Assembly (NCBI RefSeq): GCF_000368045.1
Contig: NZ_KB849235.1
Location: 594,708 to 658,707, forward strand
Direction: 5' to 3'
Origin: Acinetobacter johnsonii CIP 64.6
GTDB lineage: Bacteria > Pseudomonadota > Gammaproteobacteria > Pseudomonadales > Moraxellaceae
Length of the DNA stretch: 64,000 nt
This document shows, piece after piece, positions 7,199-14,812 of this stretch. The stretch's first letter is position 1; every line of letters begins with the position of its first letter. The translations under genes and the position numbers were made by a program. The notes below the pieces were generated by a model. It saw only the letters and a program-made list of their open reading frames with translations. It was not told the DNA's origin and ran no database searches.

Positions 7199-7891
7199 AT
7201 GAGCACCAAAGAAATCCACCCAACTATGCAGCGTATTTATGATGCAACCAGCTTAAATGGGTCTGATTTGGCTGCATCAATTAATGAATCTCCCCAAACA
7301 ATTTATAACTGGGATAAACGCGGGGTTTCCAAAAAGGGAGCTTTCGCAATTTCTCAAAAACATAAAATTGATATTGGTTGGATTCTTACAGGTGATGGTG
7401 ATCCAAGGATTGAATCAATTTCTAGAAACACTTCAAATGCAGCCCCTATGTCAGGTGGCTGGGTTCCAGTAAAGTCATACAGCAAGATGGGTTATGACGG
7501 CTTTTACACTGAAATGGGCTTTTTAGGCAATGGTGGAGACGGTTACGTTCCTTCATTAACCGCAGGCCCAAATGCTTATGCTGTAAAAGGTACTGGTGAT
7601 TCAATGTATCCAGCTATTAGAAGCGGTTGGTACATCGTTTGCGATCCTGACGCAACACCTACCCCAACAGAGTTTGTTGAAGTACGACTAAACGATGGTA
7701 GAAGAACCATCAAAGAGTTGATTGGTGTCGTTGGTGGTCTACTTCACTTGCTTTCAGTAAATGGCGAAAAGCGTATGACATTTGAACTGTCAGAAGTAGA
7801 TGCAATTATCGCTGTAACAGATATTGTTCCGCCGAGTAGACATGTTCAGGAATACCCAACAATGCAGATAAAAAATATAACTTACGAGTAA
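7199..7891 (+). CDS. CI-type prophage repressor, LexA/S24 family
   Basis: In this 230-residue protein an N-terminal HTH (LNGSDLAASINESPQTIYNWDKRG) is joined to a C-terminal S24 autoprotease domain. The nucleophile Ser is in KGTGDSMYPAIRSGWYIVCDP and the partner Lys in RRTIKELIG. It would keep the prophage silent and be inactivated by RecA-stimulated self-cleavage. It lies between two operator clusters and is followed by a strong terminator. Confidence 0.9.
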   Translation: MSTKEIHPTMQRIYDATSLNGSDLAASINESPQTIYNWDKRGVSKKGAFAISQKHKIDIGWILTGDGDPRIESISRNTSNAAPMSGGWVPVKSYSKMGYDGFYTEMGFLGNGGDGYVPSLTAGPNAYAVKGTGDSMYPAIRSGWYIVCDPDATPTPTEFVEVRLNDGRRTIKELIGVVGGLLHLLSVNGEKRMTFELSEVDAIIAVTDIVPPSRHVQEYPTMQIKNITYE

Positions 7892-7907
7892 TCATCTATA
7901 AAACATA

Positions 7908-7932
7908 AACCGCCATATTGGCGGTTTTTTTT
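7908..7932 (+). terminator. Terminator of the repressor gene
   Basis: An 8-bp stem (AACCGCCA/TGGCGGTT) with a 3-nt loop is followed by a run of eight T. Confidence 0.9.
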
Positions 7933-7941
7933 CGTCTTAAA

Positions 7942-8016
7942 ATCATTTTGTTTTATTTTTTACTTGACTGATTAAAACAATTTGTTTTATTGTTCTTAAA
8001 ACAAAATGATTGTTTT
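7942..8016 (+). promoter_or_regulatory. Rightward early promoter with operators
   Basis: TTGACT (7964-7969) and TTATTG (7987-7992) lie 17 bp apart. The spacer contains the near-palindrome AAAACAATTTGTTTT (7974-7988). AAAACAAAATGAT at 7998-8010 recurs inverted and exact at 7942-7954. The same core AAAACA/TGTTTT occurs on the cro side, so one repressor probably controls both operons. Confidence 0.65.
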
Positions 8017-8041
8017 ACTCACTCGACAAAGGTAATCCGCA

Positions 8042-8413
8042 ATGACAAAACAAACCTCCTTCTGCCAAACCCTTAGCAATTTGCAACATGGTTATTCGCT
8101 TCAAGAACTTGACCAATTGCTTACTGAAGCGCTTCAAGCATCACAAGACACAGGCAAGGTCAGCAAAGTAAGTGTGACTTTGACTATCAAGCCTAATGGC
8201 GCTGGCACATACAAAATCACGGACGACATCAAGTCGACGCTTCCTAAGTTTGAAAAAGAGGCAACGCTTTTGTTTACAGATGGCGAACAGCAACTTGTTC
8301 GTGAAGATCCACGCCAACAAAAATTAAAACTTGAGCAAGTTCAGTCAAGCGGCCCAATTGATCTGAAAGGCATTCCTGCTGATTCAAAACCACAAATTAA
8401 ATCCCTTAATTAA
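8042..8413 (+). CDS. Hypothetical phage early protein
   Basis: The 123-residue protein is the first gene of the rightward operon and has an AAAGGTAA ribosome site. A helical N-terminus (LQELDQLLTEALQASQ) leads into a beta-rich middle (KVSVTLTIKPNGAGTYKITDDIKSTLP) and a charged tail. No family recognised. It is placed immediately before the DUF2303 gene. Confidence 0.7.
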   Translation: MTKQTSFCQTLSNLQHGYSLQELDQLLTEALQASQDTGKVSKVSVTLTIKPNGAGTYKITDDIKSTLPKFEKEATLLFTDGEQQLVREDPRQQKLKLEQVQSSGPIDLKGIPADSKPQIKSLN

Positions 8414-8453
8414 TTTTCCCTAACCCATCAACCTCACTATAAACAGGTGCTTT

Positions 8454-9335
8454 ATGAATAACGAAACAAATCAAAACAACGATTTAGATGCTTATCGCGC
8501 AGGTCAGCTTTCACAACAATATGCAAATGCGAATCTTCCATTTGTTGTGGTGCCAGGCGAAGGTAAAGTTCACACCTTCCCTGAAACCCTTGATCGCCCT
8601 TTACAGCTTCAGCAAACGGTAAGCTTGCATACAGCCAAAGACTTCATTGGTTACGTAAATCGTTTCGCTGATAAAAATTCAGTCATTTTCGTTAATGTCC
8701 TTGGCGGGAAAATCCAAGCTGTTCTTGATTACCACGAAGCAACACCTGTTGATGAATATGGTTCTAATGCAAAGCAACGTCTTTGCTCTCATAAAGCCAT
8801 CTTCAATGTCGAACAAACACCTGAGTTCAAAAAAATCCGTGATAAATCGGGTGAATCAATGTCTCAGTCTGACTTTGCACTGTTCTTAGAAGATGTAATG
8901 CCATACATCAATCAACCAGCAGCTGCAGAACTCTATGAAATTGTCAGCACCTTGTCTGCAAAAACCAGTGTCGACTTTAAATCAGGTGTTCGTACTGACA
9001 ATGGTCAAGTATCTATCACTTATAACGAAAACATTGATGCCAGCGCAGGTCGTGAAGGCAAATTGAATATTCCTGAGCAAATTGTATTTGGCATTCAGGT
9101 TCACCGTGGCGGCAGTCACTATGCCCTACCTGCTCGTTTCCGCTACCGCATTAAAGATGGCAATTTGCGCATGTGGTATGACCTTGATCAGCTAGAAAAA
9201 GCTATCGAAAAGTCTATGGAAGACACAGTTACTTATATTCGTGAAGGCAAAGTGATTGATAACGGTGATGGCACTGAAACAGCTCAATTAGGCGTTCATT
9301 CACACGTAACAATTTTGGAAGGCTCTGTTAGCTAA
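8454..9335 (+). CDS. DUF2303 family phage protein (YfdQ-like)
   Basis: The 293-residue protein belongs to the DUF2303 family, known from E. coli prophage gene yfdQ. Typical stretches include NSVIFVNVLGGKIQAVLDYHEA and FALFLEDVMPYINQP, and a conserved core around ALPARFRYRIKDGNLRMWYDL. The molecular role is unknown; such genes occur in phage early, recombination-linked regions. The ATG follows AGGTG. A hairpin with T-rich flank follows the gene. Confidence 0.75.
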   Translation: MNNETNQNNDLDAYRAGQLSQQYANANLPFVVVPGEGKVHTFPETLDRPLQLQQTVSLHTAKDFIGYVNRFADKNSVIFVNVLGGKIQAVLDYHEATPVDEYGSNAKQRLCSHKAIFNVEQTPEFKKIRDKSGESMSQSDFALFLEDVMPYINQPAAAELYEIVSTLSAKTSVDFKSGVRTDNGQVSITYNENIDASAGREGKLNIPEQIVFGIQVHRGGSHYALPARFRYRIKDGNLRMWYDLDQLEKAIEKSMEDTVTYIREGKVIDNGDGTETAQLGVHSHVTILEGSVS

Positions 9336-9353
9336 ATAACAGACATTAAAAAT

Positions 9354-9388
9354 CCCTGATTACTTTGCACGGCGATCAGGGCTCTTTG
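9354..9388 (+). terminator. Weak terminator or attenuator
   Basis: CCCTGAT (9354-9360) pairs with ATCAGGG (9375-9381) across a 14-nt loop, followed by CTCTTTG. It may reduce readthrough into the distal small genes. Confidence 0.4.
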
Positions 9389-9417
9389 TAAACACTTGCA
9401 CGCTTACGGGGCTAATT

Positions 9418-9690
9418 ATGAATCAACGCGTATCGCATAGCAAATTACCTGAGTTTGGCACAACCAAAAGCCAAACATCTGCAATCCTCTACCAAGAACC
9501 GACCTTGGAAGAAACCAAGCCACAACATAAGCCAGTTATTGAGTTGGTAAAGAACTTTGCAGCAAGCACCCTGCTGATGATCAGTATTTTCAGTTTTGGA
9601 CTATTGATTTTGAAAGGTTGTGCCGACGATGTTGAGCATCAAAAAGCCATGGCTGTTAAGCATCAAATGCAGTTTGGTTCGGATAAATAG
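9418..9690 (+). CDS. Small single-pass membrane phage protein
   Basis: The 90-residue protein has a polar N-terminal half and one membrane segment (about residues 46-67, FAASTLLMISIFSFGLLIL) ending KGC. A short basic/acidic tail follows. No known family. It is the first of a run of small rightward genes of unknown role. Confidence 0.55.
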   Translation: MNQRVSHSKLPEFGTTKSQTSAILYQEPTLEETKPQHKPVIELVKNFAASTLLMISIFSFGLLILKGCADDVEHQKAMAVKHQMQFGSDK

Positions 9691-9698
9691 GTGCACCA

Positions 9699-10223
9699 AT
9701 GGCATTGGGTAGCTTCCTTTGTTCTGAATGTGGCAACCAATTCCAGCGTGAAAATGGCGAAGCAAATAGGACATTGAGAAAAGTAGGTTATTTATTTTGC
9801 TCTCGCACGTGTAACGGCATTCATAGACGAACACTAAAAACTGATGAGCAGAAGAAAATTGAAAAGGCCGAGTATGACCGCCAGTACCGCTTAAAAAATC
9901 TTGAATCACTCAAGATAAAAAAGGCTGAGTATTTTCAAAGAACCTACGATCCAATGACAGCAAAAGCTAAACGTAAACAAAGAATGCATAGGCATGTTGA
10001 GTATTGCAGGACACCTAAATATAGGGCCTACAAGCAGAAATATGACCAGATATACCGAGCCAAGAAACAGTATGGCGAATTCTATGAGTCAGCATTACTT
10101 CTCAATGAATTGGAAACCGAAGTAACTGAAAGGCTTGATTTTACAGAACGCGCAGCACTGAAAGGCACATTGAATAAACGCCAAACACGGAAAAGAAATT
10201 ATGAGCAATCAATTAACTGCTGA
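9699..10223 (+). CDS. Zinc-finger, highly basic phage protein
   Basis: The 174-residue protein opens with CSECGNQF and CSRTCNG (Cys pairs at about 8/11 and 34/38), a likely zinc ribbon. A long Lys/Arg/Tyr-rich helical region follows (repeated KKAEY..R..Y units). That composition suggests nucleic-acid binding. AGGTG precedes the ATG. The last 23 bases overlap the next gene in another frame. Confidence 0.6.
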   Translation: MALGSFLCSECGNQFQRENGEANRTLRKVGYLFCSRTCNGIHRRTLKTDEQKKIEKAEYDRQYRLKNLESLKIKKAEYFQRTYDPMTAKAKRKQRMHRHVEYCRTPKYRAYKQKYDQIYRAKKQYGEFYESALLLNELETEVTERLDFTERAALKGTLNKRQTRKRNYEQSINC

Positions 10224-10419
10224 ACAACTTAAAAATGCACTTTGGGACTCATTAACTGCTGTTAAAAGTGGTCAGATGCAACCTGCCGTTGGTGACTCTG
10301 TTGCAGGTCTTGGTCGTGAAATTTTGCGCACAGTAAAAGTTCAACTTTCTGTTTCAAATCAATCTAAGCGCTCTGTACCTCAGGACGTTATTGATTTTGC
10401 TGAAAACACAAGTAAATAG
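10201..10419 (+). CDS. Hypothetical small phage protein
   Basis: The 72-residue protein starts at ATG 10201 inside the end of the upstream gene, a coupled arrangement. It is rich in Ser, Gln and Val with two probable helices. No motif or family recognised. Confidence 0.5.
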   Translation: MSNQLTAEQLKNALWDSLTAVKSGQMQPAVGDSVAGLGREILRTVKVQLSVSNQSKRSVPQDVIDFAENTSK

Positions 10420-10427
10420 GTGGTTGC

Positions 10428-10688
10428 ATGAAAAAAGTCCCGAAAAGACATATGGATCAGTTCACGATGTTTCTATCTGTTGTTGGTTTTACCGCAAAGA
10501 CAAATGCTGATGGTTCTATCACTTGTATAAATCCCAAAATGCCGAAAGAGCGCAGACAAATAGTGCTTTGGCAGAACGGAAAAATGAATAAAGCATGCCA
10601 GTTGCTTTGGTGGGATTTTCTAAATCACTGGTTACTTATCGGCAAGCAATTTATTGAAGCGCTGAATAAGAAGATTGAGGTGGCGTGA
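10428..10688 (+). CDS. Hypothetical small phage protein
   Basis: The 86-residue protein is basic and Trp-rich (WWDFLNHWLLIGKQF) and overlaps the next start as TGATG. GGTGG precedes its ATG. No family recognised. Confidence 0.5.
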   Translation: MKKVPKRHMDQFTMFLSVVGFTAKTNADGSITCINPKMPKERRQIVLWQNGKMNKACQLLWWDFLNHWLLIGKQFIEALNKKIEVA

Positions 10689-10882
10689 TGTTTGAAATGA
10701 AAATTAAGCCCGATTATTCGGAAGCGATTGCTAAATTTGTGGAAGTGCATCGTCAGATTAACTTGGCGAAGGTGAAAGTACTTTTGAAGGCAAATGCGAC
10801 TTGCATGGACTTACTGAGTTCAAAGCCTGTCAATCTAGCAAACATCACTGTGTTAAATGCTGTCAACGTACTAGCCAATTAA
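10688..10882 (+). CDS. Hypothetical small phage protein
   Basis: The 64-residue protein starts at ATG 10688; a GTG one codon earlier is possible. It has a mixed helix content with no motif. The upstream gene's stop overlaps the start by one base. Confidence 0.45.
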   Translation: MFEMKIKPDYSEAIAKFVEVHRQINLAKVKVLLKANATCMDLLSSKPVNLANITVLNAVNVLAN

Positions 10883-10898
10883 GAAAGGAGGCTTAAAA

Positions 10899-11270
10899 AT
10901 GTCTGCACATTTACCAGGACAATCCGTTTCTATTCACGATGATGAATGGGGAACATTTTGCTACACACACCACGATATTAAGGCTACTCACCGTATTTGT
11001 TCAGAAGCCGATAGCTTTGGTGCCGAATATTACAACATGTGTGATCAATGCTGGAATGAGCATCAAGCAGCGATTCAAGCCAAAAAAGAAGATCCTGAGC
11101 AATGGGAATGCTGTAGGAAATGCGGAAATCTTGTTCCTTATTTGAGTTCATATCGTGATCCCGATGAAGGCATGTGTGGGCCAGTTTATGAAGCTTGCCC
11201 TGATTGTGTTTCAAAGTTTTATCAGAGCTATGAAGACGAATGTGAATGGCTTGATGACGAATATTATTAA
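10899..11270 (+). CDS. Cys-rich zinc-binding phage protein
   Basis: The 123-residue protein has an excellent AAAGGAGG site. Cys pairs CDQC, CCRKC and CPDC and scattered His residues suggest one or two zinc ribbons. The C-terminus is strongly acidic (DECEWLDDEYY). This may be a DNA-mimic-like or protein-binding small protein, but no family is assigned. Confidence 0.6.
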   Translation: MSAHLPGQSVSIHDDEWGTFCYTHHDIKATHRICSEADSFGAEYYNMCDQCWNEHQAAIQAKKEDPEQWECCRKCGNLVPYLSSYRDPDEGMCGPVYEACPDCVSKFYQSYEDECEWLDDEYY

Positions 11271-11286
11271 AGGTTGAGGTGGCGTG

Positions 11287-11451
11287 ATGGAAGTGCATGA
11301 AAAGCGAAAACTTTTAGAAGCGATTGATATTTTGATAAAGCGCCCTGCTCAAGCTGATGAAACAACATTAGGTAATGCAATTGGTTATTTCACTAAATTG
11401 GTTGAATCAACAACAGGCGGTCAATTGACAATTGTGCCAGTGGTTAAATAA
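11287..11451 (+). CDS. Very small phage protein, 54 aa
   Basis: A frame of 54 codons starts MEVHEKRKLLEAIDILIKR behind GAGGTGGCG and ends at TAA 11451. It is coded in the operon direction with ordinary codon use. It continues the series of short genes and probably folds as two helices. Function unknown. Confidence 0.45.
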   Translation: MEVHEKRKLLEAIDILIKRPAQADETTLGNAIGYFTKLVESTTGGQLTIVPVVK

Positions 11452-11526
11452 ATATTTCGAGCAATTATTTGCGCAATTTCCACAATAAATCAGGATTTTG
11501 CGCAGATGTTTGCTCAGGAGAGTGTG

Positions 11527-11931
11527 ATGGAAATTCAAAACGAAAAAGAGGCGTTTGAAAGATTTAAAGCTAAACAAATAGGCATAGATTATGAAACATT
11601 AAAAAAAGACTTAGATGATTGCGAGAAAAGATTCCCAAATAATCGGTATGCAGGCTGGAATTTTAAAAGTGATTGGGAGTTGTGGCAAGCAGCCAATGCC
11701 GTAGCGGTGCCGGAAGGATATGTTTTGGTCAAGAAAGTTCACCCCGATGCCATAGTGCACAACCAAGGACTCGGCCTTTTTAAGGAATGCCAAATTATTT
11801 ATGGTTGGGATGGTAAATCCAAAGACTTTAAAGATGCTTTGAATAAGGGCTTTTATCACGGGGTTAAGTTGGGTGCTAAAGCCGTATTGGAAACTGCCAT
11901 GATCGAAGCACAGGAGCCAGCCAATGACTGA
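11527..11931 (+). CDS. Hypothetical phage protein
   Basis: The 134-residue protein starts at ATG 11527 behind CAGGAGAG; the 7-codon longer start is rejected. The middle has FKSDWELWQAANAVAVPEGYVLV, a motif common in small phage early proteins that end in a VPEGYVLV strand. The gene ends within the start of the next one. Confidence 0.6.
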   Translation: MEIQNEKEAFERFKAKQIGIDYETLKKDLDDCEKRFPNNRYAGWNFKSDWELWQAANAVAVPEGYVLVKKVHPDAIVHNQGLGLFKECQIIYGWDGKSKDFKDALNKGFYHGVKLGAKAVLETAMIEAQEPAND

Positions 11932-12148
11932 TTTCAACCAGATAAAAATCAAACTAAAGCTGTCAATCGGTTTTCCTGTAGCTAATCACGAGGAAGAGAC
12001 TTTTCTAAGTGAGCATATCTCTGAGGAAGAATGGAATAAATTGGGATTCTTTGAAAAAGACGAATTTATTCAAAATGAAATTCTTCGCGAATGGGCATAT
12101 GACTATATAGAAATGTCGGCACATATGGAGAATGAAGCCAATGACTGA
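11924..12148 (+). CDS. Small acidic phage protein
   Basis: The 74-residue acidic protein contains IKLKLSIGFPVANHEEE then EEEWNKLGFFEKDEFIQNEI, a strand followed by helices. It overlaps the upstream gene by 8 bp. The junction CCAATGACTGA is repeated at the next junction (12,138-12,148). Confidence 0.55.
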   Translation: MTDFNQIKIKLKLSIGFPVANHEEETFLSEHISEEEWNKLGFFEKDEFIQNEILREWAYDYIEMSAHMENEAND

Positions 12149-12455
12149 AATTCAACAAACAAACATTGCAGTAGCTAATTTCATCATCGGCGAACTACAT
12201 AAAGAGAAGCCTTTTGATTTGGTGTTAGATGCAGGTCAAACAGGCGCTTTATACAACATAACGAGTGAGTCACATCACTTGCATAGTGGCTTTGTTCGTA
12301 AGCTAGAAGCAACCTTAAGACAGCGCGTAAATAATGGCACTGGTGTGATTCTTGAGATTAATTGCAATGCCGATTTGTATTACCACGTGCTGAGCAGTTA
12401 TATCGCAGAGCATGACAAGTTTGGTGTGGTGAAGTCTTTAGGAGAGGTGTCATGA
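12141..12455 (+). CDS. Hypothetical phage protein
   Basis: The 104-residue protein starts at ATG 12141 inside the upstream gene's end. A mixed alpha/beta sequence includes a His pair (SESHHLHSGF). No family recognised. The stop overlaps the next ATG as ATGA. Confidence 0.5.
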   Translation: MTEIQQTNIAVANFIIGELHKEKPFDLVLDAGQTGALYNITSESHHLHSGFVRKLEATLRQRVNNGTGVILEINCNADLYYHVLSSYIAEHDKFGVVKSLGEVS

Positions 12456-12724
12456 ATGATGCAGTGAAATACTTTCAAAAAAATGGACTTCAAAGATCAA
12501 AAGAACTGGTTGAGATGGGATTTGGGTTTTGCAGTTTGGAGGATGGGCTTTCGTTTCATACTGAGCAATTGAAGCAGTTGGTCAAAAGTCATGAGCTGGT
12601 GGCAAGTTGGGGTGGTTTGGCTGATGCCAAGGTGGCGGTAAAGGTTAGTCGCCACAAGAAATACCTGAAAAGAGCCATCGCAGATGTAGAAAGTTGTATG
12701 GAGGTGTCCAGTGAATCTAATTGA
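12452..12724 (+). CDS. Hypothetical small phage protein
   Basis: The 90-residue protein is mostly helical with a basic centre (KVSRHKKYLKRAIAD). It is coupled to both neighbours by overlaps. No function assigned. Confidence 0.5.
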   Translation: MNDAVKYFQKNGLQRSKELVEMGFGFCSLEDGLSFHTEQLKQLVKSHELVASWGGLADAKVAVKVSRHKKYLKRAIADVESCMEVSSESN

Positions 12725-13061
12725 GCAATTGGGCGGGTATGAGTACCTGAATGGGTTTTACAAAAGGGCGGTAGCACATGGATTTACTTTGACTGAAATC
12801 AAAGAGGAGTTGCTCAAATACCGCCGCCAGCACAATATTTTTGAGGTTGGGGATAAGGTTGTTTTTACAAATAACCCGTGTGCATTAAATCATAGTGTTT
12901 GGCAGGTAATAAGTAACAAGGATTACCCGGTGGTAGCTCCGATTTGCAATTTCAATGGTCGAGTTATTGTTGAAGCAAATATGTCAGTTTTATCACCATA
13001 CCGTATTCAGCATGCTGAAGATGAAGAAATCAAAGCAGGTAAAAGATTGGAGGTGAAGTGA
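12711..13061 (+). CDS. Hypothetical phage protein, GTG start
   Basis: The 116-residue protein starts at GTG 12711, supported by GGAGGTG just upstream and the overlap with the previous gene. The second half has a beta-rich module (FEVGDKVVFTNNP...VWQVISN) like small SH3-type folds. No function assigned. Confidence 0.5.
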   Translation: MNLIEQLGGYEYLNGFYKRAVAHGFTLTEIKEELLKYRRQHNIFEVGDKVVFTNNPCALNHSVWQVISNKDYPVVAPICNFNGRVIVEANMSVLSPYRIQHAEDEEIKAGKRLEVK

Positions 13062-13258
13062 TGGGTATTGATCGTCGTGTACGAGCGAAAGAATTTATGC
13101 AGCTCCTTTCAATTAAGAAGGATGCATTTTACAATAAAGTGAAATTGGGCGAGATTGAGCAACCAGTACGGATCAATAAGAAAGATGTCTTTTGGCATGA
13201 GTCTTATGTGAAGCGAAAAGTTGAAGAATTTAAACCGAAGGATTTAGCCTGCTCTTAG
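13061..13258 (+). CDS. AlpA/excisionase-like DNA-binding protein
   Basis: The 65-residue protein contains AKEFMQLLSIKKDAFYNKVKLGEI then PVRINKKDVFWHESYVKRKVEEF, the pattern of winged-helix excisionases and AlpA regulators. It is the last gene of the rightward operon, the usual place for xis. No intact integrase follows. Coupled to the upstream gene (TGATG). Confidence 0.65.
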   Translation: MGIDRRVRAKEFMQLLSIKKDAFYNKVKLGEIEQPVRINKKDVFWHESYVKRKVEEFKPKDLACS

Positions 13259-13268
13259 CAGGCTTTAT
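13246..13268 (+). terminator. Terminator at the end of the rightward operon
   Basis: A perfect 8-bp stem AGCCTGCT/AGCAGGCT with a 3-nt loop, overlapping the xis stop codon, is followed by TTATTTTAT. Confidence 0.85.
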
Positions 13269-13531
13269 TTTATATATAGATGTTAAAAAAACGGGTAACT
13301 TAGCGGGTAACATTATCAATAAAATAAATACAATTCAATACAATCAATAACTTAAATAACAAATGTGCATTAGCTATTAAAATATTCACTGATGGATCTT
13401 CTTCAATCTATATGAGTCGGTAAAAGCCTTATACATCTATTTTGCACTCATCTTCGTCTTTTTAATCTGCAATTCAAACAGGTAGATTTATGGGTAGCTT
13501 GAAAAAACTAAATTTTTAAAGCGAAAAGAAA
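13269..13531. other. Gene-free AT-rich stretch, possible attachment region
   Basis: No gene is visible. CGGGTAAC occurs twice, 12 bp apart (13292-13299 and 13304-13311), and TCAATA-type short repeats follow near 13318-13348. Direct repeats beside an excisionase gene are what arm-type integrase or Xis sites look like. No second copy of an attachment core can be seen in the window. Confidence 0.3.
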
Positions 13532-13713
13532 AGCTATAGAGTCCTCGATGCAGAAAGACTATACATTGAGATCAGGCAATCTGAAAAGATGAAATCATTG
13601 ATCTGGGTGAGTACTTTACTCTTGCATGGGCAGAACAAAAGAGAGAGCTTAAAAATAGAAGAATAAGCATACGTTTAAAGTGTTTACTGGTGAGTACGCC
13701 TTCAAAAAGATAA
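13532..13713 (+). pseudogene. Degenerate fragment resembling a P4-type integrase N-terminus
   Basis: One frame reads SYRVLDAERLYIEIRQSEK, and after a frameshift another reads DLGEYFTLAWAEQKRELKN. These recall the arm-binding N-terminal domain of P4-type tyrosine integrases (D..GLYL.V then LG.Y..L...A). The frames are broken and no catalytic domain remains. It lies just outside the excisionase gene. The assignment rests on short similarity only. Confidence 0.3.
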
Positions 13714-13861
13714 CATATAGATCTCTTGATTTTGTAAAACCACTCTTCTCTTACATAGAAAAATAAATATAAAGCAATGAGTTAAAAAATTTAAGAGAGC
13801 GAGTCTAGCTATGACTCACTATTACAGAACATGCTTTTAAGTGTTTGGATATTGAGCCAAG

Positions 13862-14566
13862 TTATTCGCGTTTTTTACTCATTTCGGATAACAAATCCAT
13901 TTGTATTTCTTGTATTTGGGCTAACCTATTCCACTGATGCATCAACAGATGATCTAGTTTTTCATTTAAATGTTGAATTTCCAACTCCGCCTTTAAATTA
14001 ATTTTATAATCGTTTTGCGAGCGCAATCTGTCTTTGGCTTCCTGTCTATTTTGGCTCATCATAATCACAGGAGCTTGACTCGCTGCAATACAGGATAAAA
14101 TTAAATTTAATAAAATAAAGGGATACGGATCGGCAGGATGCGTGACCATGACCACTGTATTGACAACAATCCAAATGGCTAAGAAAGTCGCAAAGCACAT
14201 GAGAAAAGCCCAACTACCGCCAAAGGTCGCAATTTTATCTGCCAGCCTTTCCCCTAAAGTCCAATTTTGATCCAACTGATTTTCAACATTTTTGGTGATC
14301 ACTTCATGTTTTTGCAAACTTTTAATCACCTCATATTCAAGATCAGTCACTTCCCCCTTTTCAGACTTTAGCAGTGAATGAACATACTGAATTCGATATT
14401 TGGTTAAGTCTGCTTGGCATATATAACTTTGAGGCGACCATTCTGGAAAATCATGTGAAATTTCTTCGGAAATAGATTTTCGTATTGCCCCCATAGGAAT
14501 GAGGTTTTTAATGAGGAATTTCTGCCCACAGACTAAACATTCATGACTTTGATTTTTTTCGCTCAT
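13862..14566 (-). CDS. DUF1003 family inner-membrane protein
   Basis: The 234-residue protein has an N-terminal CLVCGQKF zinc-like pair. The DUF1003 core follows: two membrane segments (about 114-136 and 147-166) and the conserved stretch after PFILLNLILSCIAASQAP leading to MMSQNRQEAKDR. A C-terminal amphipathic helix follows. Biochemical function is not established for the family. It stands alone, with gene-poor flanks of about 250-300 bp on the 5' side. Confidence 0.85.
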   Translation of the reverse strand: MSEKNQSHECLVCGQKFLIKNLIPMGAIRKSISEEISHDFPEWSPQSYICQADLTKYRIQYVHSLLKSEKGEVTDLEYEVIKSLQKHEVITKNVENQLDQNWTLGERLADKIATFGGSWAFLMCFATFLAIWIVVNTVVMVTHPADPYPFILLNLILSCIAASQAPVIMMSQNRQEAKDRLRSQNDYKINLKAELEIQHLNEKLDHLLMHQWNRLAQIQEIQMDLLSEMSKKRE

Positions 14567-14812
14567 GCTCGTTCTCTTTTATAATCATTATTGGTTTTGG
14601 GGGAGATAAACATCTTCGAACAAATTTTAAACCAATGTCAAATTTTCAGCACCTCTAAGATTAGCTCCTCATTAAGTTTTTTCTAGACAGTAGCCATGAA
14701 TAAAAAATGCCACAGATATAATCATAATTCTGTGTCTTAAATAAGACTAAACAAGTCCATATCATCAGGCTAAAAATTAAAAAAATCCAGCTTTAGAGCA
14801 AGGAGACAATCA

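Noticed and set aside
12711..13061. Restriction or DNA-modification function for the small rightward phage genes
   Set aside because: None of the small proteins shows nuclease or methyltransferase motifs; they are left as unknown.
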